From Rhyzopertha dominica (taxonomy: Eukaryota > Arthropoda > Insecta > Coleoptera > Bostrichidae): DNA of 64,000 nt. Made by a program: the position numbers and the translations under genes. The notes under the pieces are model-generated. The model was not told the DNA's origin, did not search any database, and saw nothing but the letters and a program-made list of their open reading frames with translations. Numbering within the stretch: the stretch's first letter is position 1; every line of letters begins with the position of its first letter. Shown piece by piece: positions 33,187-44,763 of this stretch. Location: the NCBI GenBank assembly GCA_025024175.1, contig QCXZ01000041.1, forward strand, positions 46,619,786-46,683,785, read 5' to 3'.

Positions 33187-33250
33187 TGGCGGGAATTGAA
33201 CCTGGGACCTTTTGAATACAATCAAACGTGTTAACCACTGCACCAGTAAA
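33187..33250 (-). pseudogene. tRNA-derived sequence (SINE head or tRNA pseudogene)
   Basis: On the minus strand TGGTGCAGTGGTTAACACG matches the polymerase III A box of a tRNA D-arm, and about 30 bases on, AGGTTCAATTCC matches the B box of a T-arm. An anticodon-like stem TTTGA/TCAAA encloses a loop of only 6 bases, and the T-stem and acceptor stem do not pair well. It is therefore not a working tRNA. A tRNA-headed SINE or a tRNA pseudogene are the two readings; no second copy was seen in this window. Confidence 0.5.
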
Positions 33251-33739
33251 GCCGTATTAAGATTCGACGTCAAACAGATATATATACATCCAAATTTACT
33301 TCATATAACGCTGCCTGCTGAACGACAAATGTAAATGCACGATGCAAAAGTACCAGAAATAACGAAGCAAGCTTTGAAGCTTGCAAAATAAAGTATATCG
33401 TGGTATTCATTAATTTCAGATTGCCCTAAGCAATTCTGAAGATTCGTTCGGCGAAGAAACAAGACAGTGGTTTACCAGAAACCATATTTTATGGTTGGCT
33501 GCAAATTATTTTCAAAGCAGCGTATGTTTGAGATCAAAGTGATTGTAATTGGTTTCGTTGTAATCTTCAATTTAAAAATTGTATTGTAGTAAACACGCCA
33601 GTGGTGTTTTAATTATTTATTGATGTGATCTTCTTCAGGGCACTGAAAGAAGACGATAGTGACAAGTAACAACATATTTTAGAATAAAAAATAACAGTGG
33701 TAGTATAAATATGTAGCTGAACCAACAATACTAAAGAAA

Positions 33740-34085
33740 TACCGAAACTTTTGGAAAGTAATGTACAATATAGTATACCTTGTAAAGACTGCAATTCAGT
33801 TTATTTAAGTCAGACAGAGAGATATTTCTAAGCTCGTCGGAACGAACATATTAGAAGTGTTGTGTTAGACCTGCTTCTTTAGCCACCTCTAATAACAAGA
33901 CTGTGTTGGCGGAACATTCTGAAAGATTCTTACATACTTTTAATTTCGATCATACATAAATACTGGACTAAGAAGAAAAATCACATAAGAGACTCTTTAA
34001 AGAAATGATCAATATTAAAAAATTTACAAACAGCATTAACAAGAAACAAGACATAGAAAATTCAAACACTGTTCACTACAATTTA
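33740..34085 (+). pseudogene. Penelope-like element relic (GIY-YIG and C-terminus)
   Basis: The plus strand reads YSIPCKDCNSVYLSQTERYF, then a stop, ARRNEHIRSVV (33769-33860). This fits the PLE GIY-YIG core 'Y.I.C..C...YIGQT.R....R..EH', with Ser for Gly. Further on, NHIRDSLKK and, after a shift, KEMINIKKFTNSINKKQDIE (34003-34062) fit the PLE C-terminal region 'E...I......N'. A different PLE family from the copies at 0.3 and 12.9 kb. Dead by stops and shifts. Confidence 0.65.
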
Positions 34086-34724
34086 ATTTGCAGTTATAAG
34101 AAATGAATACGTCACATCTATTTTATCTCCTTTTTGTTCTGCGTTTTTTTTTAACCAAAACGTGCATTGAGTTAGATTAACAAAACAGCGAATCTTTCTG
34201 CATTTAATCTTCCTTCTAGCTCTGCTAGTTTTTGAGACCTCCATACTGGTCATCGAAATTACACCAAAAACGACAAGATATACGAGCAAGACAAACAAAG
34301 CTTACAGATGTATGTCGAGAGTTTGTAGCACCTCGTTCTCAGTAGTGAAAACAAAATTAAATTCTACCGAAGGCGACGTCGAAAATGATTAAGTTTTTTT
34401 TATTATTATTAACAAATGACAGGACAACTTTACTGCCCGCAACCCAAACCCCAATCCGACAATTTCCAATCGTTTTCTCCTAAAATGAACCCAATTGCAC
34501 TGTCTGGGAATCGGCAATAGCGAAAAAGCAAAAGCGCGTTGCAAAACGCATTGCACTACTACCGTTTCAACATTGCCCGTCGTTTTGCAAGCGGGATGAA
34601 CAATAACAAAATATTTCCAAGGGAAAGCGCTCCTCAGTGCGAATCTTTGCATTTTCGGGTTCTCATACGGGCCGAAACAATTGCCATAACTCACCGACAC
34701 GCGCAATAATTCGCTCACACGTTC

Positions 34725-34802
34725 GCCACTTCAGCGACATTGACATGGGTCCGCCGGAAGTTTTGTCGATATGCAGGAAACGCTCTGGAATTTCACAGTT
34801 GA
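34725..34802 (+). repeat. dispersed repeat A, copy 1
   Basis: Shares CGACATTGACA, GCCGGAAGTTTTGTCGATA and AATTTCACAGTT, in the same order and spacing, with 40324-40404. Lies at the edge of a GC-richer patch (34430-34800). Nature unknown. Confidence 0.6.
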
Positions 34803-35433
34803 AGAATCATTAACATGGTGCTGAATGAAAAAGTCGCTTTTAAAACGGTTTCCGTGTTGTTTTTATCTTTTGTTTAGCTCGACTTAATTTTTTTGAGAGT
34901 TTTCTCTCTTTGTAGTTAATGCGTTTCGCGTTGATATATCCCTATCCTGAACGTTGTTTCTTTGTTTTTAACGTTAATAAATAAAACTCTTGCGTTTGTT
35001 AATGCTAGACTGTTGCTTTAAAATTGCAAACCTCATTGCTTGTCGTAATTGCTTAGACAGACAAGGCCTTAACTACAACGAAATTACCAATTGCCAATTC
35101 CTAAAATTTTGTTATAACAATAAAATTATTGAACATTATCTTTTTTTGTACTTGTAGCAATATTAAAGTTATTGGTAATTGAAAAGTACATTTGTATTAT
35201 TTTAGGGAAAGTTCCTCCTAACCATATAGCTGTTTGTTTAAAGTCTTGTTTTATTCGAAACCTATTTTTACCATTTGTGAAAATTGCTTAAACAAAAATT
35301 ATTGATATAACCTTCAGCCAGAAATTTTCACAGCATTTACACTATTAGCTTCTAGTTTAGCCAGGCTTTAAAAACGAGGCTCATATCACAAAAACACAGC
35401 TCACAAATGAAATGTATATATATTTTTTTTAAT

Positions 35434-35910
35434 TTAAATAACGTGGTTCAGTATAATCCCCTTGCATATCCAAAATGCGTTGCCAACGCTTCGGCAGTAA
35501 TGTAATGTCGTTAAATACAGTTGGAACGCATATGTTGTTGCAGTAAGTTCACGAAATTCTCCTTTCAACTGGACGAACAGAATGAAATCTGGAGGATTTA
35601 TGTCAGGGCTGCATGGGGGATGTAGAAGAATTTCACAGCAGTTCTTCTCGCAAACTCCTTTGACTGACACTGCTTTATGCGATCAAGCGTTATCGTGCAG
35701 GAGGATTACGCCGTTGTCTTTCATATCTTGTCAACACTTTTGGAATCATACATTTAAATTTTCTATAAAGAAGAGAAATTCGTTTATCTTTTGGTATTTG
35801 TCTATTGTTGTCGGTAGTAGTATGACGTCTCCAACTTCTATGGTCGTCTTTAACACTAGTCCAACGCTCTGGGACGCTTACTCCATGAAGTTACTCTAGA
35901 ATTATCCACA
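35434..35910 (-). pseudogene. mariner (DD34D) transposase C-terminal relic
   Basis: The minus strand reads KDNGVILLHDNA, a stop, SHKAVSVKG near 35700, and then ILLHPPCSPDINPPDFILF near 35600. This is the mariner pattern 'VillHDNARPH' and 'LpHPPYSPDL.P.D...F'. The second Asp (HDNA) and the Asp of PPDF are separated by 34 residues, the mariner spacing. The end continues, after a shift, as PKRWQRILDMQGDY near 35465. The N-terminal half is only faintly readable up to about 36100. Confidence 0.75.
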
Positions 35911-36191
35911 CACGACTCCTGGCAAGCTTGTTATAACGTACCATGAATTTCAACTTCCGTTTCTTCGCGCAGTGTTTGAATTTTGATATATGCACGTTAA
36001 TCCGGTAAAGTGACACGTTCCATTGCATCAAACTACCCCGATATGAGAATTTTTTACATACAGAATTTTGATGGAGGTCTACTCCACAGGGATAACTATC
36101 ATCCATTTAAATGTTCTTAATGTCTAATGCTTATCTGTTATATTCATGTATGCAGTGTAAAATGCATGTTGTACGACTGGTGAGTGCTTTA

Positions 36192-37012
36192 GGCCGTCCG
36201 CAGACGGGTCGATTGCTACGCGAAGTGTGTGTATCTCGAACTCGAAGCGGTTTTTTTCTCCTTGCGACTTCGAATGTAAATGGTGTGAATCCGCATACGG
36301 GTCGACTGGCAGTCGAAACGTATTCAAAGCGATTCCGTCTCAAGCGTCTGTCGTTTCGTACGACGTGTTTGGAACGAGAAAAATCGCACACGACGAGCGC
36401 AACGCGCGTTCTTCTGCACTTAAAACACCCTCTATCATATTTGTATCCATATAATGAAAGGCTGGAGTTAGAGCTTCCACAAGCCTAAGGTACGAATTCT
36501 TTGACATTCTATACAATGCCAAAAATCTTGCATCACTTTCTTGTAACTCCGAAGCTCCAACAAACAATCGGTTTTGAAAGTTTCTTTCTATATAAGAATG
36601 TACCCATAATCTCTTCCTACAAAGGTAACGTATACATTTATTATTACTTATTAAAGCACTTATTTTGTGTGCCTATTTAATATTTTTTCCTTTTTTACTA
36701 TTTTATTTTATATTAAGAACATACCTACCTTGCGTTTCTTTTGATTTGAAGGTACCAATAATTAAGCCATAACGGCGTCCTACTCATCACTAGAACTGCT
36801 CATTATAACAATAAAAATGAACAAAACCACTTATAATAAATTATTATAATAATTTTTAACAACTGAATGCCGCAGGCAAACTAACGAATATAAATCGACC
36901 CGTGTGCGGAACGCCATCCGATCGGAACGATCATTCCGCGTGCGATAAGTATTCGACTTCGAGTTCGAGACGCAGTCGCTTCGTGTAGTAATCGACCCGT
37001 GTGCGGAGGGCC
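36192..37012. mobile_element. 821-bp PIF/Harbinger-type nonautonomous element
   Basis: The left end GGCCGTCCGCAGACGGGTCG and the inverted right end GGCCCTCCGCACACGGGTCG are near-identical, and both are flanked by TTA (36189-36191 and 37013-37015), the 3-bp target duplication typical of PIF/Harbinger. The inverted similarity extends to about 60 bp, including TCTCGAACTCGAAG. A second, inner copy of the (CACACGGGTCGA)-type motif occurs near each end (about 36290-36306 and 36890-36907). The inside holds a short transposase fragment. GC is much higher in the ends than in the surroundings. Confidence 0.85.
36340..36567 (-). pseudogene. PIF/Harbinger transposase (DDE_4-type nuclease) N-terminal fragment
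   Basis: The minus-strand frame includes DARFLALYRMSKNSYLRLVE, LTPAFHYMDTNM and LSAEERALRSSC. These match the start of Harbinger nucleases: 'f...fRMs..tF..Ll..l.p.i...dt..r..i..eErL'. The catalytic DDE residues are not included, and the frame runs into the TIR. This supports the element assignment and shows that it is an internal deletion derivative. Confidence 0.65.
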
Positions 37013-37015
37013 TTA

Positions 37016-40000
37016 AGCATTCTAATATTTTCCCAAAATAGTATGGTTTTTGATCTTCGGTGCTCTCTTGTATTATGTAAAGATAGCACACACAGTCAAA
37101 CTACTCGTTGTCTAGATAAGTACCTACACAAAGCCAATTGTGGGGTTATACTAATTTGATCTAATCTCGAAAATTGTTAAAGATGTTTCATTTATTGACG
37201 ACATCCATTAAAACAAGAAGTGTTGTTTACTTAAAATATGTTTAATTCATTTTATTTCGTTAATTGTAAACACATGGTATAGCTGCCGTACATAGTATAC
37301 TAAAGAAACTTAACTTCAAATACTTTTTTGTATTTTTTCTAATGATTTGCGCTTACTTTCAGATGTTGCAAACTATTATAGTACTTAATATGATGGCTTC
37401 CTTATTTCAGTTATATATAAGACAGTATACGGCACTACAGAAAGATATCTACAGAAGGACAGACATGATGTTCACTAAATTAAGGAATTTGCAGTTTATT
37501 TCAGTGAAATAATGGTGATTTTCTCTTGGATAATGTGGTGGGCAAAAAAATTAGGTAAATCGTTCGATTACTTGTCTGATAAGACAAATTTTGTCTAACT
37601 ATAAAATTAAAGGCAAAACATATTGATAAATTTGCTTTTTTAAGTATATAAGTAAACAAATAAATGCAATTTTTATGAAGACTGTAACTTCGAATAGATA
37701 TCCTTCAGCACATGCAACGTGATGAAAATGTTTGGGATAAAATTCATAATAAGAATAAAAAATTCTAGTTTTGGTTGGACATGGATATTTGCCGCTAAAA
37801 GGTCGACCTCAAATAGAGGAAGAGATCTTAAATTTGATCTGGTTACTAAGAGAAGAAAAGTATGACCAATACAAATTGCAATTGTTGCAATAGTTTACCG
37901 TGGATCCAGACGGTGGATTGCAGTTTAGTAAAGAGTTATTGCTACTCTTTGAGACCAAAATTTTAATTATTTGAGTTATATTATCATTCATTCACTGTTG
38001 AAGCTACACACCACAATTGCACAATTGCATTGCATAAAAACAAAAGAAAAAAGCATGGGATTGATATTTTAGAAAAGTGATGATTTTGTCGTTGCTGCTA
38101 AAAAACTAATGGGGTCACGATAATATTTTTTACGTCAAAAAATATTTTTGACATCAATTAAGGGAGTTGTAAACTTTTTTCCAAACTTACTGCATTAATT
38201 CCCTGGCAATTATGACACTTTTTCAATTATGGTGGCAATTTTCGGTAATGTTTTCGTACCAAATTTCGCATTATTTATCAATTTAAGCAATAACTAATGT
38301 ACATTGTTCTGGCACCTCCTCTTTATGTAGGTATAGGTACATTTTTGGCAGCAAGGTTGCTCTTTTTCAAATACCCACTGACAAGGTAAAATAACTGGTA
38401 TTTCGGCTACACCAAAATTATTTCTCAAAAACACATATATTGTCTGACACATTATTTCAACAGTTTTGGTGCTAAAAAGTCGATATTTAAAATGCAAATC
38501 TCGATAACTAACGGAAATAAAAGAAAAATTATATGAAATATCTTTCCCAGTTTTATGAGCCTAATTTATACACCTTTTGGATTTTTGAAAAATCTAATAT
38601 GACCTAACTTAACCTAAGATATTAAAAAAAAATAAAATTTTAGCGATATCCTCTTATTTCTCTAACGTCGCTATCTTTAATTTTAGATAAAAGGTGTAAA
38701 TACAAGTTGTAAAAAATTGTGTCCCCAATCAGAAAATGTCTTTCACGTAGACTGTCTTCATAATGCAAATTATACTTGGTTGTAGCTGAAATAGTTGTGT
38801 GTTAACGATGTAAAACTTAATATGATTATTAAAAAAAGTTAAGAGTTCGGACCATTTCTATGTTTTATTCTGATTTTAACATAGTTAGCCGAGGACGAAA
38901 GTGATTTAAAGGTCAATCCTTATACTTTGATATTAAATTAGAAGAGTAGCTTTTTTAATATCTAAACAAACTATTCACAAACTGCGGTATGTTTGCAAGC
39001 AATAAAATGTGTGGCAGCATAAGGTTAACACTTGTAATTGAATTACTCGTTTTGTTACAATTACAATTACATTTTCGCAATTACACTTTACAAAACTTTT
39101 TTTAATATATTTAGTCTGCGGAATGTTTAAATACGATTGCAAGCTTGTAGTCTGGTAGGTAAAATTGGTAGCAGAACAAATTTGACAAATTGCAGAAAAT
39201 ATAAAAATAGCAGATTCAAGTTGCCCTTCAAATATGAACAGGAATAACAGTCGTTGAAAACCACGTATGACGATCATATTATGACGCCTACAAGAACGCC
39301 AAAGCCTCGTAAGGAGTTGTACTTGATTATTTGAAATTACATCAAAGCATGTAATTGTAATGAATTACAATCGTTATTGTGTAATTTCAATTGTAATTAA
39401 TTACAATTTGCCCAAACTAATTGTAACTGTAATGATTTACACATTGTAAAGTAATTTTAACATCACTGGAAACGAGTCAATTCAATGCTTTCTTCGATCT
39501 ACCGATTTTAGTAGATGTAGGGAACAATTACTTCCTCGGTTATAAATGAGTGGAAGACCTTAAAGAAGTCATTCAAGAAGCTCTCATGTTCATGGAAATC
39601 GACAGGCGGTCTGTTAGAAAAGCTTCACTATCTGTTTTGAAACAATGTAATATATACGTGCATTGAAAATAATGGTGGTCTTACTTTTATAATTGATTAT
39701 TATGTGCCTTGTTTTAGCTTTAAATGTGTATAAAAACTTAACAGTACTTCCATAAATTCATTAGTTCTTTTAGTATCTCGTTTTCCATGGCTAACTTCAC
39801 TAAAATCATAATAAAACAGAAAAATTACAGTTTTTTGAAACCGTAGCGAACTATTGATGTTTGCATGAAAAAAGGTACGTTGATATCATATCTCGAAAAT
39901 GACGACTTACTTGTATAACACCTGTTAGAGTAGTAGACATCGTCAAAAAAATATTCATTAATATATTAAATATTTAGTAGGGCATGAACTTTTTGAAAAA

Positions 40001-40323
40001 TCCAAACGTTGCATTAAATTAGGTTTAAAACCGCACATATTTAAATAAAAAAATCATCCTGTATGCTGGTGCATTTCAAGTTATGTTACGTTAAAGATAT
40101 TTGTCAAAAATTGCAATTACAGTTTTCAATATTAAGCAACATACTCAAAAATCAACAAGCCCAAAACATATATTTTGGATATTTCAACTGGATATGAGTG
40201 GGAGATACTTATAGTGACATCTTGAAATTGACATATAATGTAAACTAAACCGACACCAAAATCAAGTTCCAACTTTTCCAAAGTTCCAAACGGTTTCCAT
40301 GACTCACCAATATTGACAATAAT
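37016..40323. other. intergenic, mostly unrecognised
   Basis: AT-rich sequence without a domain-bearing frame. A cluster of TAATTACA-type motifs at 39030-39460 is listed separately. Confidence 0.4.
39030..39460. repeat. cluster of TGTAATTACA-type inverted motifs
   Basis: Two blocks (39030-39095 and 39340-39460) are dense in GTAATTGTAA / TTACAATTAC motifs in both orientations, separated by about 245 bp of ordinary sequence. The outer right edge reads, inverted, CCAGTGATGTTAAAATTACT. This could be a short nonautonomous element with subterminal repeats, but clear TIRs and target duplications were not resolved. Confidence 0.4.
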
Positions 40324-40404
40324 CCGTTCACACTAGCACCGACATTGACACAACAAGGGCATCAGCCGGAAGTTTTGTCGATACACTCACAGAAATTTCA
40401 CAGT
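40324..40404 (+). repeat. dispersed repeat A, copy 2
   Basis: Same ordered blocks as at 34725-34802. Followed by a GC-rich patch (40405-40990) with overlapping open frames in several phases, none recognised. Confidence 0.6.
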
Positions 40405-40999
40405 TCGCGGTGTGCACCACGTCGGGAATTCACTTAATACAGAACGGGTTCGATGTCGTCGATCGGACGCTGGAAGGCATTGCCATCGACGGCGGGTCCG
40501 GCAGAACATGTGGCGAAAGAACCGCGGCGCTCAGCGATTCATGCTTGGCTGGCCCCTTCTTTCGCGTCGTACAGGTTACGGTTGGGTTGTGTACACACAC
40601 AGATGGAACAGCGGTTCACCTGTTCACCTGTGGACTTGCGCAAAACTGAATTTATTGCGTTTTTATCGGCGGCATTGGAAAAAAATGATCGCGGGGTGGC
40701 AGGGACGCCTCTGTGTTTGCACAGCGACGATAACCGGATCGATTAGAGGCTGATAATGTCGGGTAATTGTCTCAAATTGAATTCGGCGCGGATCGACGAG
40801 ATACTGGAAAGATGACGCGAGTTTTTGTGGAGGATGTCTTGGAAGGTAGCGTATGCCAGGTGGCGACGGCTGTGAGGGTTCCTGTTCCAGCGTTGAAGTC
40901 TCCTGGAAATAAGCGTATATTCATTAGGAGTTTGTGTGTTCTTTGGTCCAAATGCTGTCTCAAGCCCAGAGACAAAGCGGGCAGCTGAAATTTTAGGGG

Positions 41000-42508
41000 G
41001 GAGGGGCATAATTATATTAGTTTTTATTAATAATAAATAATAAATAAATAATAAATTTTATTATCATACCAAAGATGTCCACAAAGGAAAATCAATACGT
41101 ACATAATTAAAATTATACCTATTACAGAAAGTTAAAGAACAGAAATTACGAGTTGCCATAATTAGCCCTTATCACTAGCAGAAACTTGCCGATCAGTTAA
41201 AAAAAGCGTCTACAACAGTTAGCAACCACACACAGATAAAACTGTTTGTTTGGATTTATAAAATTAATTTGTTTGACCTACATTTCTTTAGGCCCAACAA
41301 ATTTATCTTCAAACAAACAAATTTTATTTGTAAGAAGAGTATCAGTTTGTTTGTAACTATATTACCATTTATTTGAGATCGAACAGAACTTGCGAGTTCA
41401 AGTAACCTAATAATTATTTGAGCGAATAAAATATTATTTTCACGGTCAAACAATTTATTCCAATGAGTTAAAATTTCAAATATTTAAATTCAATGCTTTG
41501 AAGAATTATATCAACAAAAGTAAATGCTTGTTTCTAATAAATATATCTTTNGTTAAATCAGTGTTTCTTTATGTTATTCAACTATTTAAATGTTCAACTC
41601 AAACACACCTGTTGTTACAGCAAACAACATGTATTTAAACAAAATAAATGATGCTTTAATGCAATAATCTGTTTTTGGATACAAAGAAATAATTGTTTGA
41701 ATTTGAGCGTGCCACTAGCAAAGTGGAAGTTTGGGGTTCCGCTTCTTTAGCCATGGTTGGACAATGGACAGAATGTATCAAGGTAAATCGGGAAAAGTCG
41801 CCGTTATTTGTTTCTTATTATTGTCAGTTTATTTCATTAAATCGTGAAACAAATTTTCATGAATTAGTTTATCTATATAAAAATATAATGCAAGATATAG
41901 AGCGTCTTTATTATAATGCGCCTAATTTAAATTCCTCTTATAAAGCAATACTGGGACATATTCTTTTATGAAAATGTTCATATTTAACATAGTACAAGTA
42001 ACTTTTTTTGAATACGCTCAATAAGTACGATGTGTATGTACATCATAATCATAATCCCAGACCGGAGAGAAGAATTCTATAGTTTTGAACTTACAAAACT
42101 AATTTATCTATCGTTTGCCACGCATAGACCGAACAAAGCGCCGAAAGCTATCAGGCTATCACAAAGTAACTGACGACTGCAATCACAGGCTCCTATATAA
42201 ATTTCATCACCACAACATATTATGATTTAATGAGACCTGCAGTCAGTGTTGAATATGAAGCCTTAAAGGTAGTATAGCTTCACACCTCAAGTAAATCTAA
42301 TCCACGAGAAAAACCCATCCAAAATAATTAGAACTACCATATTAGAATCCAGGCAAAGTGTCTGTCACAGGATTCTGGGATATCCAATTCTGATAACTGT
42401 CAATGCAGAATGTCACGGTCAATCTCAAAAAGACAAAGTAAAATTCCCTTCCACATGCTGATAGTTTGAACGAACAATTGCTACGCAAGTATTATCTCGC
42501 TCGTCATA
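41000..42508. other. intergenic; TTTGTTTGA-type motif cluster
   Basis: Between about 41240 and 41705 the octamer-like motif TTGTTTGA and its complement TCAAACAA recur at least seven times in both orientations. A plus-strand frame (41693-41971, 92 residues) starting inside it shows no known domain. An imperfect AATAAATAATAA tract lies at 41030-41055. Confidence 0.35.
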
Positions 42509-42510
42509 TA

Positions 42511-44761
42511 CAGGGTGATTTTTTGAAAACTTCACACCTTAAATAACTTTAAATAGAGGAAAAATTTAAAATTTTGCAAAAACAGGTAAACTTTTGTTTG
42601 CAGGGGGACAACTTTTGAGATAAGTTTTTAATGGATAGCGCTTACTCTCTTAGCGGGGTAGATACCCCTTCAAAAATTTTAAATGAAACTACCCACCTTA
42701 CGATACATCATTTAAAAGCTTATTACACAAGGAGTCTTGCCATGTAATTAGTTTTACTATTTTTTACCCATTGACGGGGTAGTAGGTCAAAAAGTGCATT
42801 GTAGCAAGTGGCATATAAAATGGAATATTTTGGACTTTTTTTAACAAAATTTATTGTCTTGCAGTTACAATAAGAATTGTCCTTACTTAAGCCTAAAAAA
42901 ACTTGTTAAAAAATTGTTACACCTAAGCAAAATGCCAAAAATACTTAAAATTTTCTTTCGACATTACTTGATATTGCAACTCGACAGTTTATACTGAATT
43001 GGCTAAATAATTATCTACTTAGTGTTTCCAATTTTTTGTTTCAACTTTTTGGCTACTTCTTTGGCACGACCATCTTTTTGTTCACATTCCTTTTTATAAA
43101 TCGCGTGAAATTTTAGTGAGAGTCCAAGTGATAATGGTTTATTCAACTGCCGAAAGGGTAGAAATAATTTTTATTTACGGTGGTGAGCATAGCTGTGCTC
43201 GTACGTCAGGAAGGGTGTTTAACGAACGGCACCCCGATAAAAATGTTGACGCTAGGTACATTCTCGATCTCGTGCAGAAATTTCAAGACACTGGATCTGT
43301 AGTAAACAAAAAAAAAAGGCAGGGANTAGAGTCGTTGATGAAATGGCCCAACTTGAAGTACTTGGNCATNTTGCAATGGATCCAACTAGCTCTTTGNGTA
43401 ACATTTCTACAGCCACTGGAATTTCTTATTCATCTGTAAGGAAAGTTACAAAACTGCACAANTTCCATCCCTATAAGATGAAAACTCTCCAGGAACTCGG
43501 CGAANATGACTTCGATAGAAGACTGCAATTTTGCGAAATTATGACAGAAAAGATTATAGTAAATCCAAATCTAATAAAAAATATCTGCTTCAGTGATGAA
43601 TGCACATTTTTTTTGAACGGCTCTGTAAATAAACATAACGCCAGGTACTGGAGTGACGAAGATCCTTATATTTTTCGAGAAGGTCATACACAAGTTCCTC
43701 AGAAGCTGAACGTCTGGGCTGGAATACTTGGCAACGCAATTGTAGGTCCAATTTTCATTGATGGGACGCTAAATGGGGGAATGTATTTAGAATTACTTGA
43801 TAACGTTATTGATCCTTTAATCACAGAGCAATTAAAAACCAACGTGACCCTGAAGGAAATCCAATGTTGGATGAATACGAATTGTTTTACCAACATGATG
43901 GAGCCCCACCGCATTACGCCATTAATGTGCGAAATTGGTTAAATCATAGATTTCCTCTTCACTGGATTGGTAGGCGTGGAACAATGGAATGCCCGCCACG
44001 ATCACCCGATTTGACTGCTTTAGATTTCTTTTTATGGGGTCATTTAAAATCTGTGGTTTACAAAACACAACCTACTAGCCTGGACGATCTGCGAGAAAGA
44101 ATTATTAACGAGTGCAGGAGGATTCCACCTGAAACTTTCCGAAAAGTGCAGCAGGAGTTCGAGAATCGTCTGTATTATTGTATGGAAAGAGGTAGTGCAC
44201 ATTTTGAGAATCTATTGTAAGGTAGGAATTTCTATGGTTTTGTTCACACTGTTTTTGGAGTTACAAATAAATAATTTTTCTTTTTCGTGAACATGGACTT
44301 TCTAAAAAATTACATGATAAATACTTTAATGTTAATAATAATGTTACAAGAAAGTTTTCAGTATTCTGGGAGTTTTTTTTTGAGTGTCATATTTTTTACA
44401 AATTGTTTGTTTAAAATTTGGGTTCTCGTAAGGACAAATTTTATTTCCGCTCTAAAATAAAATACATTTTGTTGAAAAGAGTCCAAAATATTCAATTTAA
44501 TAAGCAACCTGTTTCGTAGGCACTATTAATCTATTACCCCGTCAATAAGTTAAACGTGGTAAAACTAATTACATGGCCAGGCTCTTTGTGAAATAAGCTT
44601 TCAAATGATGTGTCACAAGATGGATAGTAAGCGCTATCCATTAAAAACTTATCTCAAAAGTTGTCCCCCTGCAAACAAAAGTTTACCTGTTTTTGCAAAT
44701 TTTTAAATTTTTGCTATATTTAAAGTTATTTAAGATGTGAAGTTTTCAAGAAATCACCCTG
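42511..44761 (+). mobile_element. 2.25-kb Tc1/mariner-class element with long TIRs (DD41D-like)
   Basis: The ends start CAGGGTGATTT(T/C)TTGAAAAC, inverted, with TA on both sides (42509-42510; 44762-44763). Inverted similarity continues for about 290-340 bp on each side, including CAGGTAAACTTTTGTTTGCA, GATAAGTTTTTAATGGATAG and CATGTAATTAGTTTTAC. The left arm has about 50 bp not present in the right arm. One transposase gene fills the centre. Length, structure and gene are those of a complete element, with only two frame breaks and six N bases in the gene. Confidence 0.9.
43134..44220 (+). pseudogene. DD41D-type transposase with DUF4817 HTH, two frame breaks
   Basis: Starting at MVYSTAERVEIIFIYGGEHS, residues 1-40 form the DUF4817-type HTH (ARTSGRVFNERHPDKNV). 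The frame then changes near 43326, beside an N, into a second HTH (NISTATGISYSSVRKVTK). The catalytic part follows: ICFSDECTFFLNGSVNKHN (first Asp), NVWAGILGNAIVGPIFIDG, then a frame change near 43855, YQHDGAPPHYA (second Asp), and CPPRSPDLTALDFFLWG (third Asp). I count 41 residues between the last two Asp. The C-terminus FENRLYYCMERGSAHFENLL is family-typical. Both breaks could be assembly errors in an N-rich stretch. Confidence 0.85.
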
Positions 44762-44763
44762 TA

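Noticed and set aside
36131..36391. Arg-rich minus-strand frame overlapping the Harbinger left end
   Set aside because: It lies across the terminal inverted repeat; the repeated 'RPVCG' phrases are just translations of the duplicated TIR motif.
38590..38620. CCTAACTTAACCTAAG, resembling degenerate telomere-like or AACCT repeats
   Set aside because: Only two or three imperfect units; no array of the insect telomere repeat TTAGG.
40410..41009. Overlapping open frames in several phases in a GC-rich patch
   Set aside because: Open frames in five phases at once are what GC-rich DNA gives by chance; none shows a domain, and the translations are rich in Arg, Gly and Cys without pattern.
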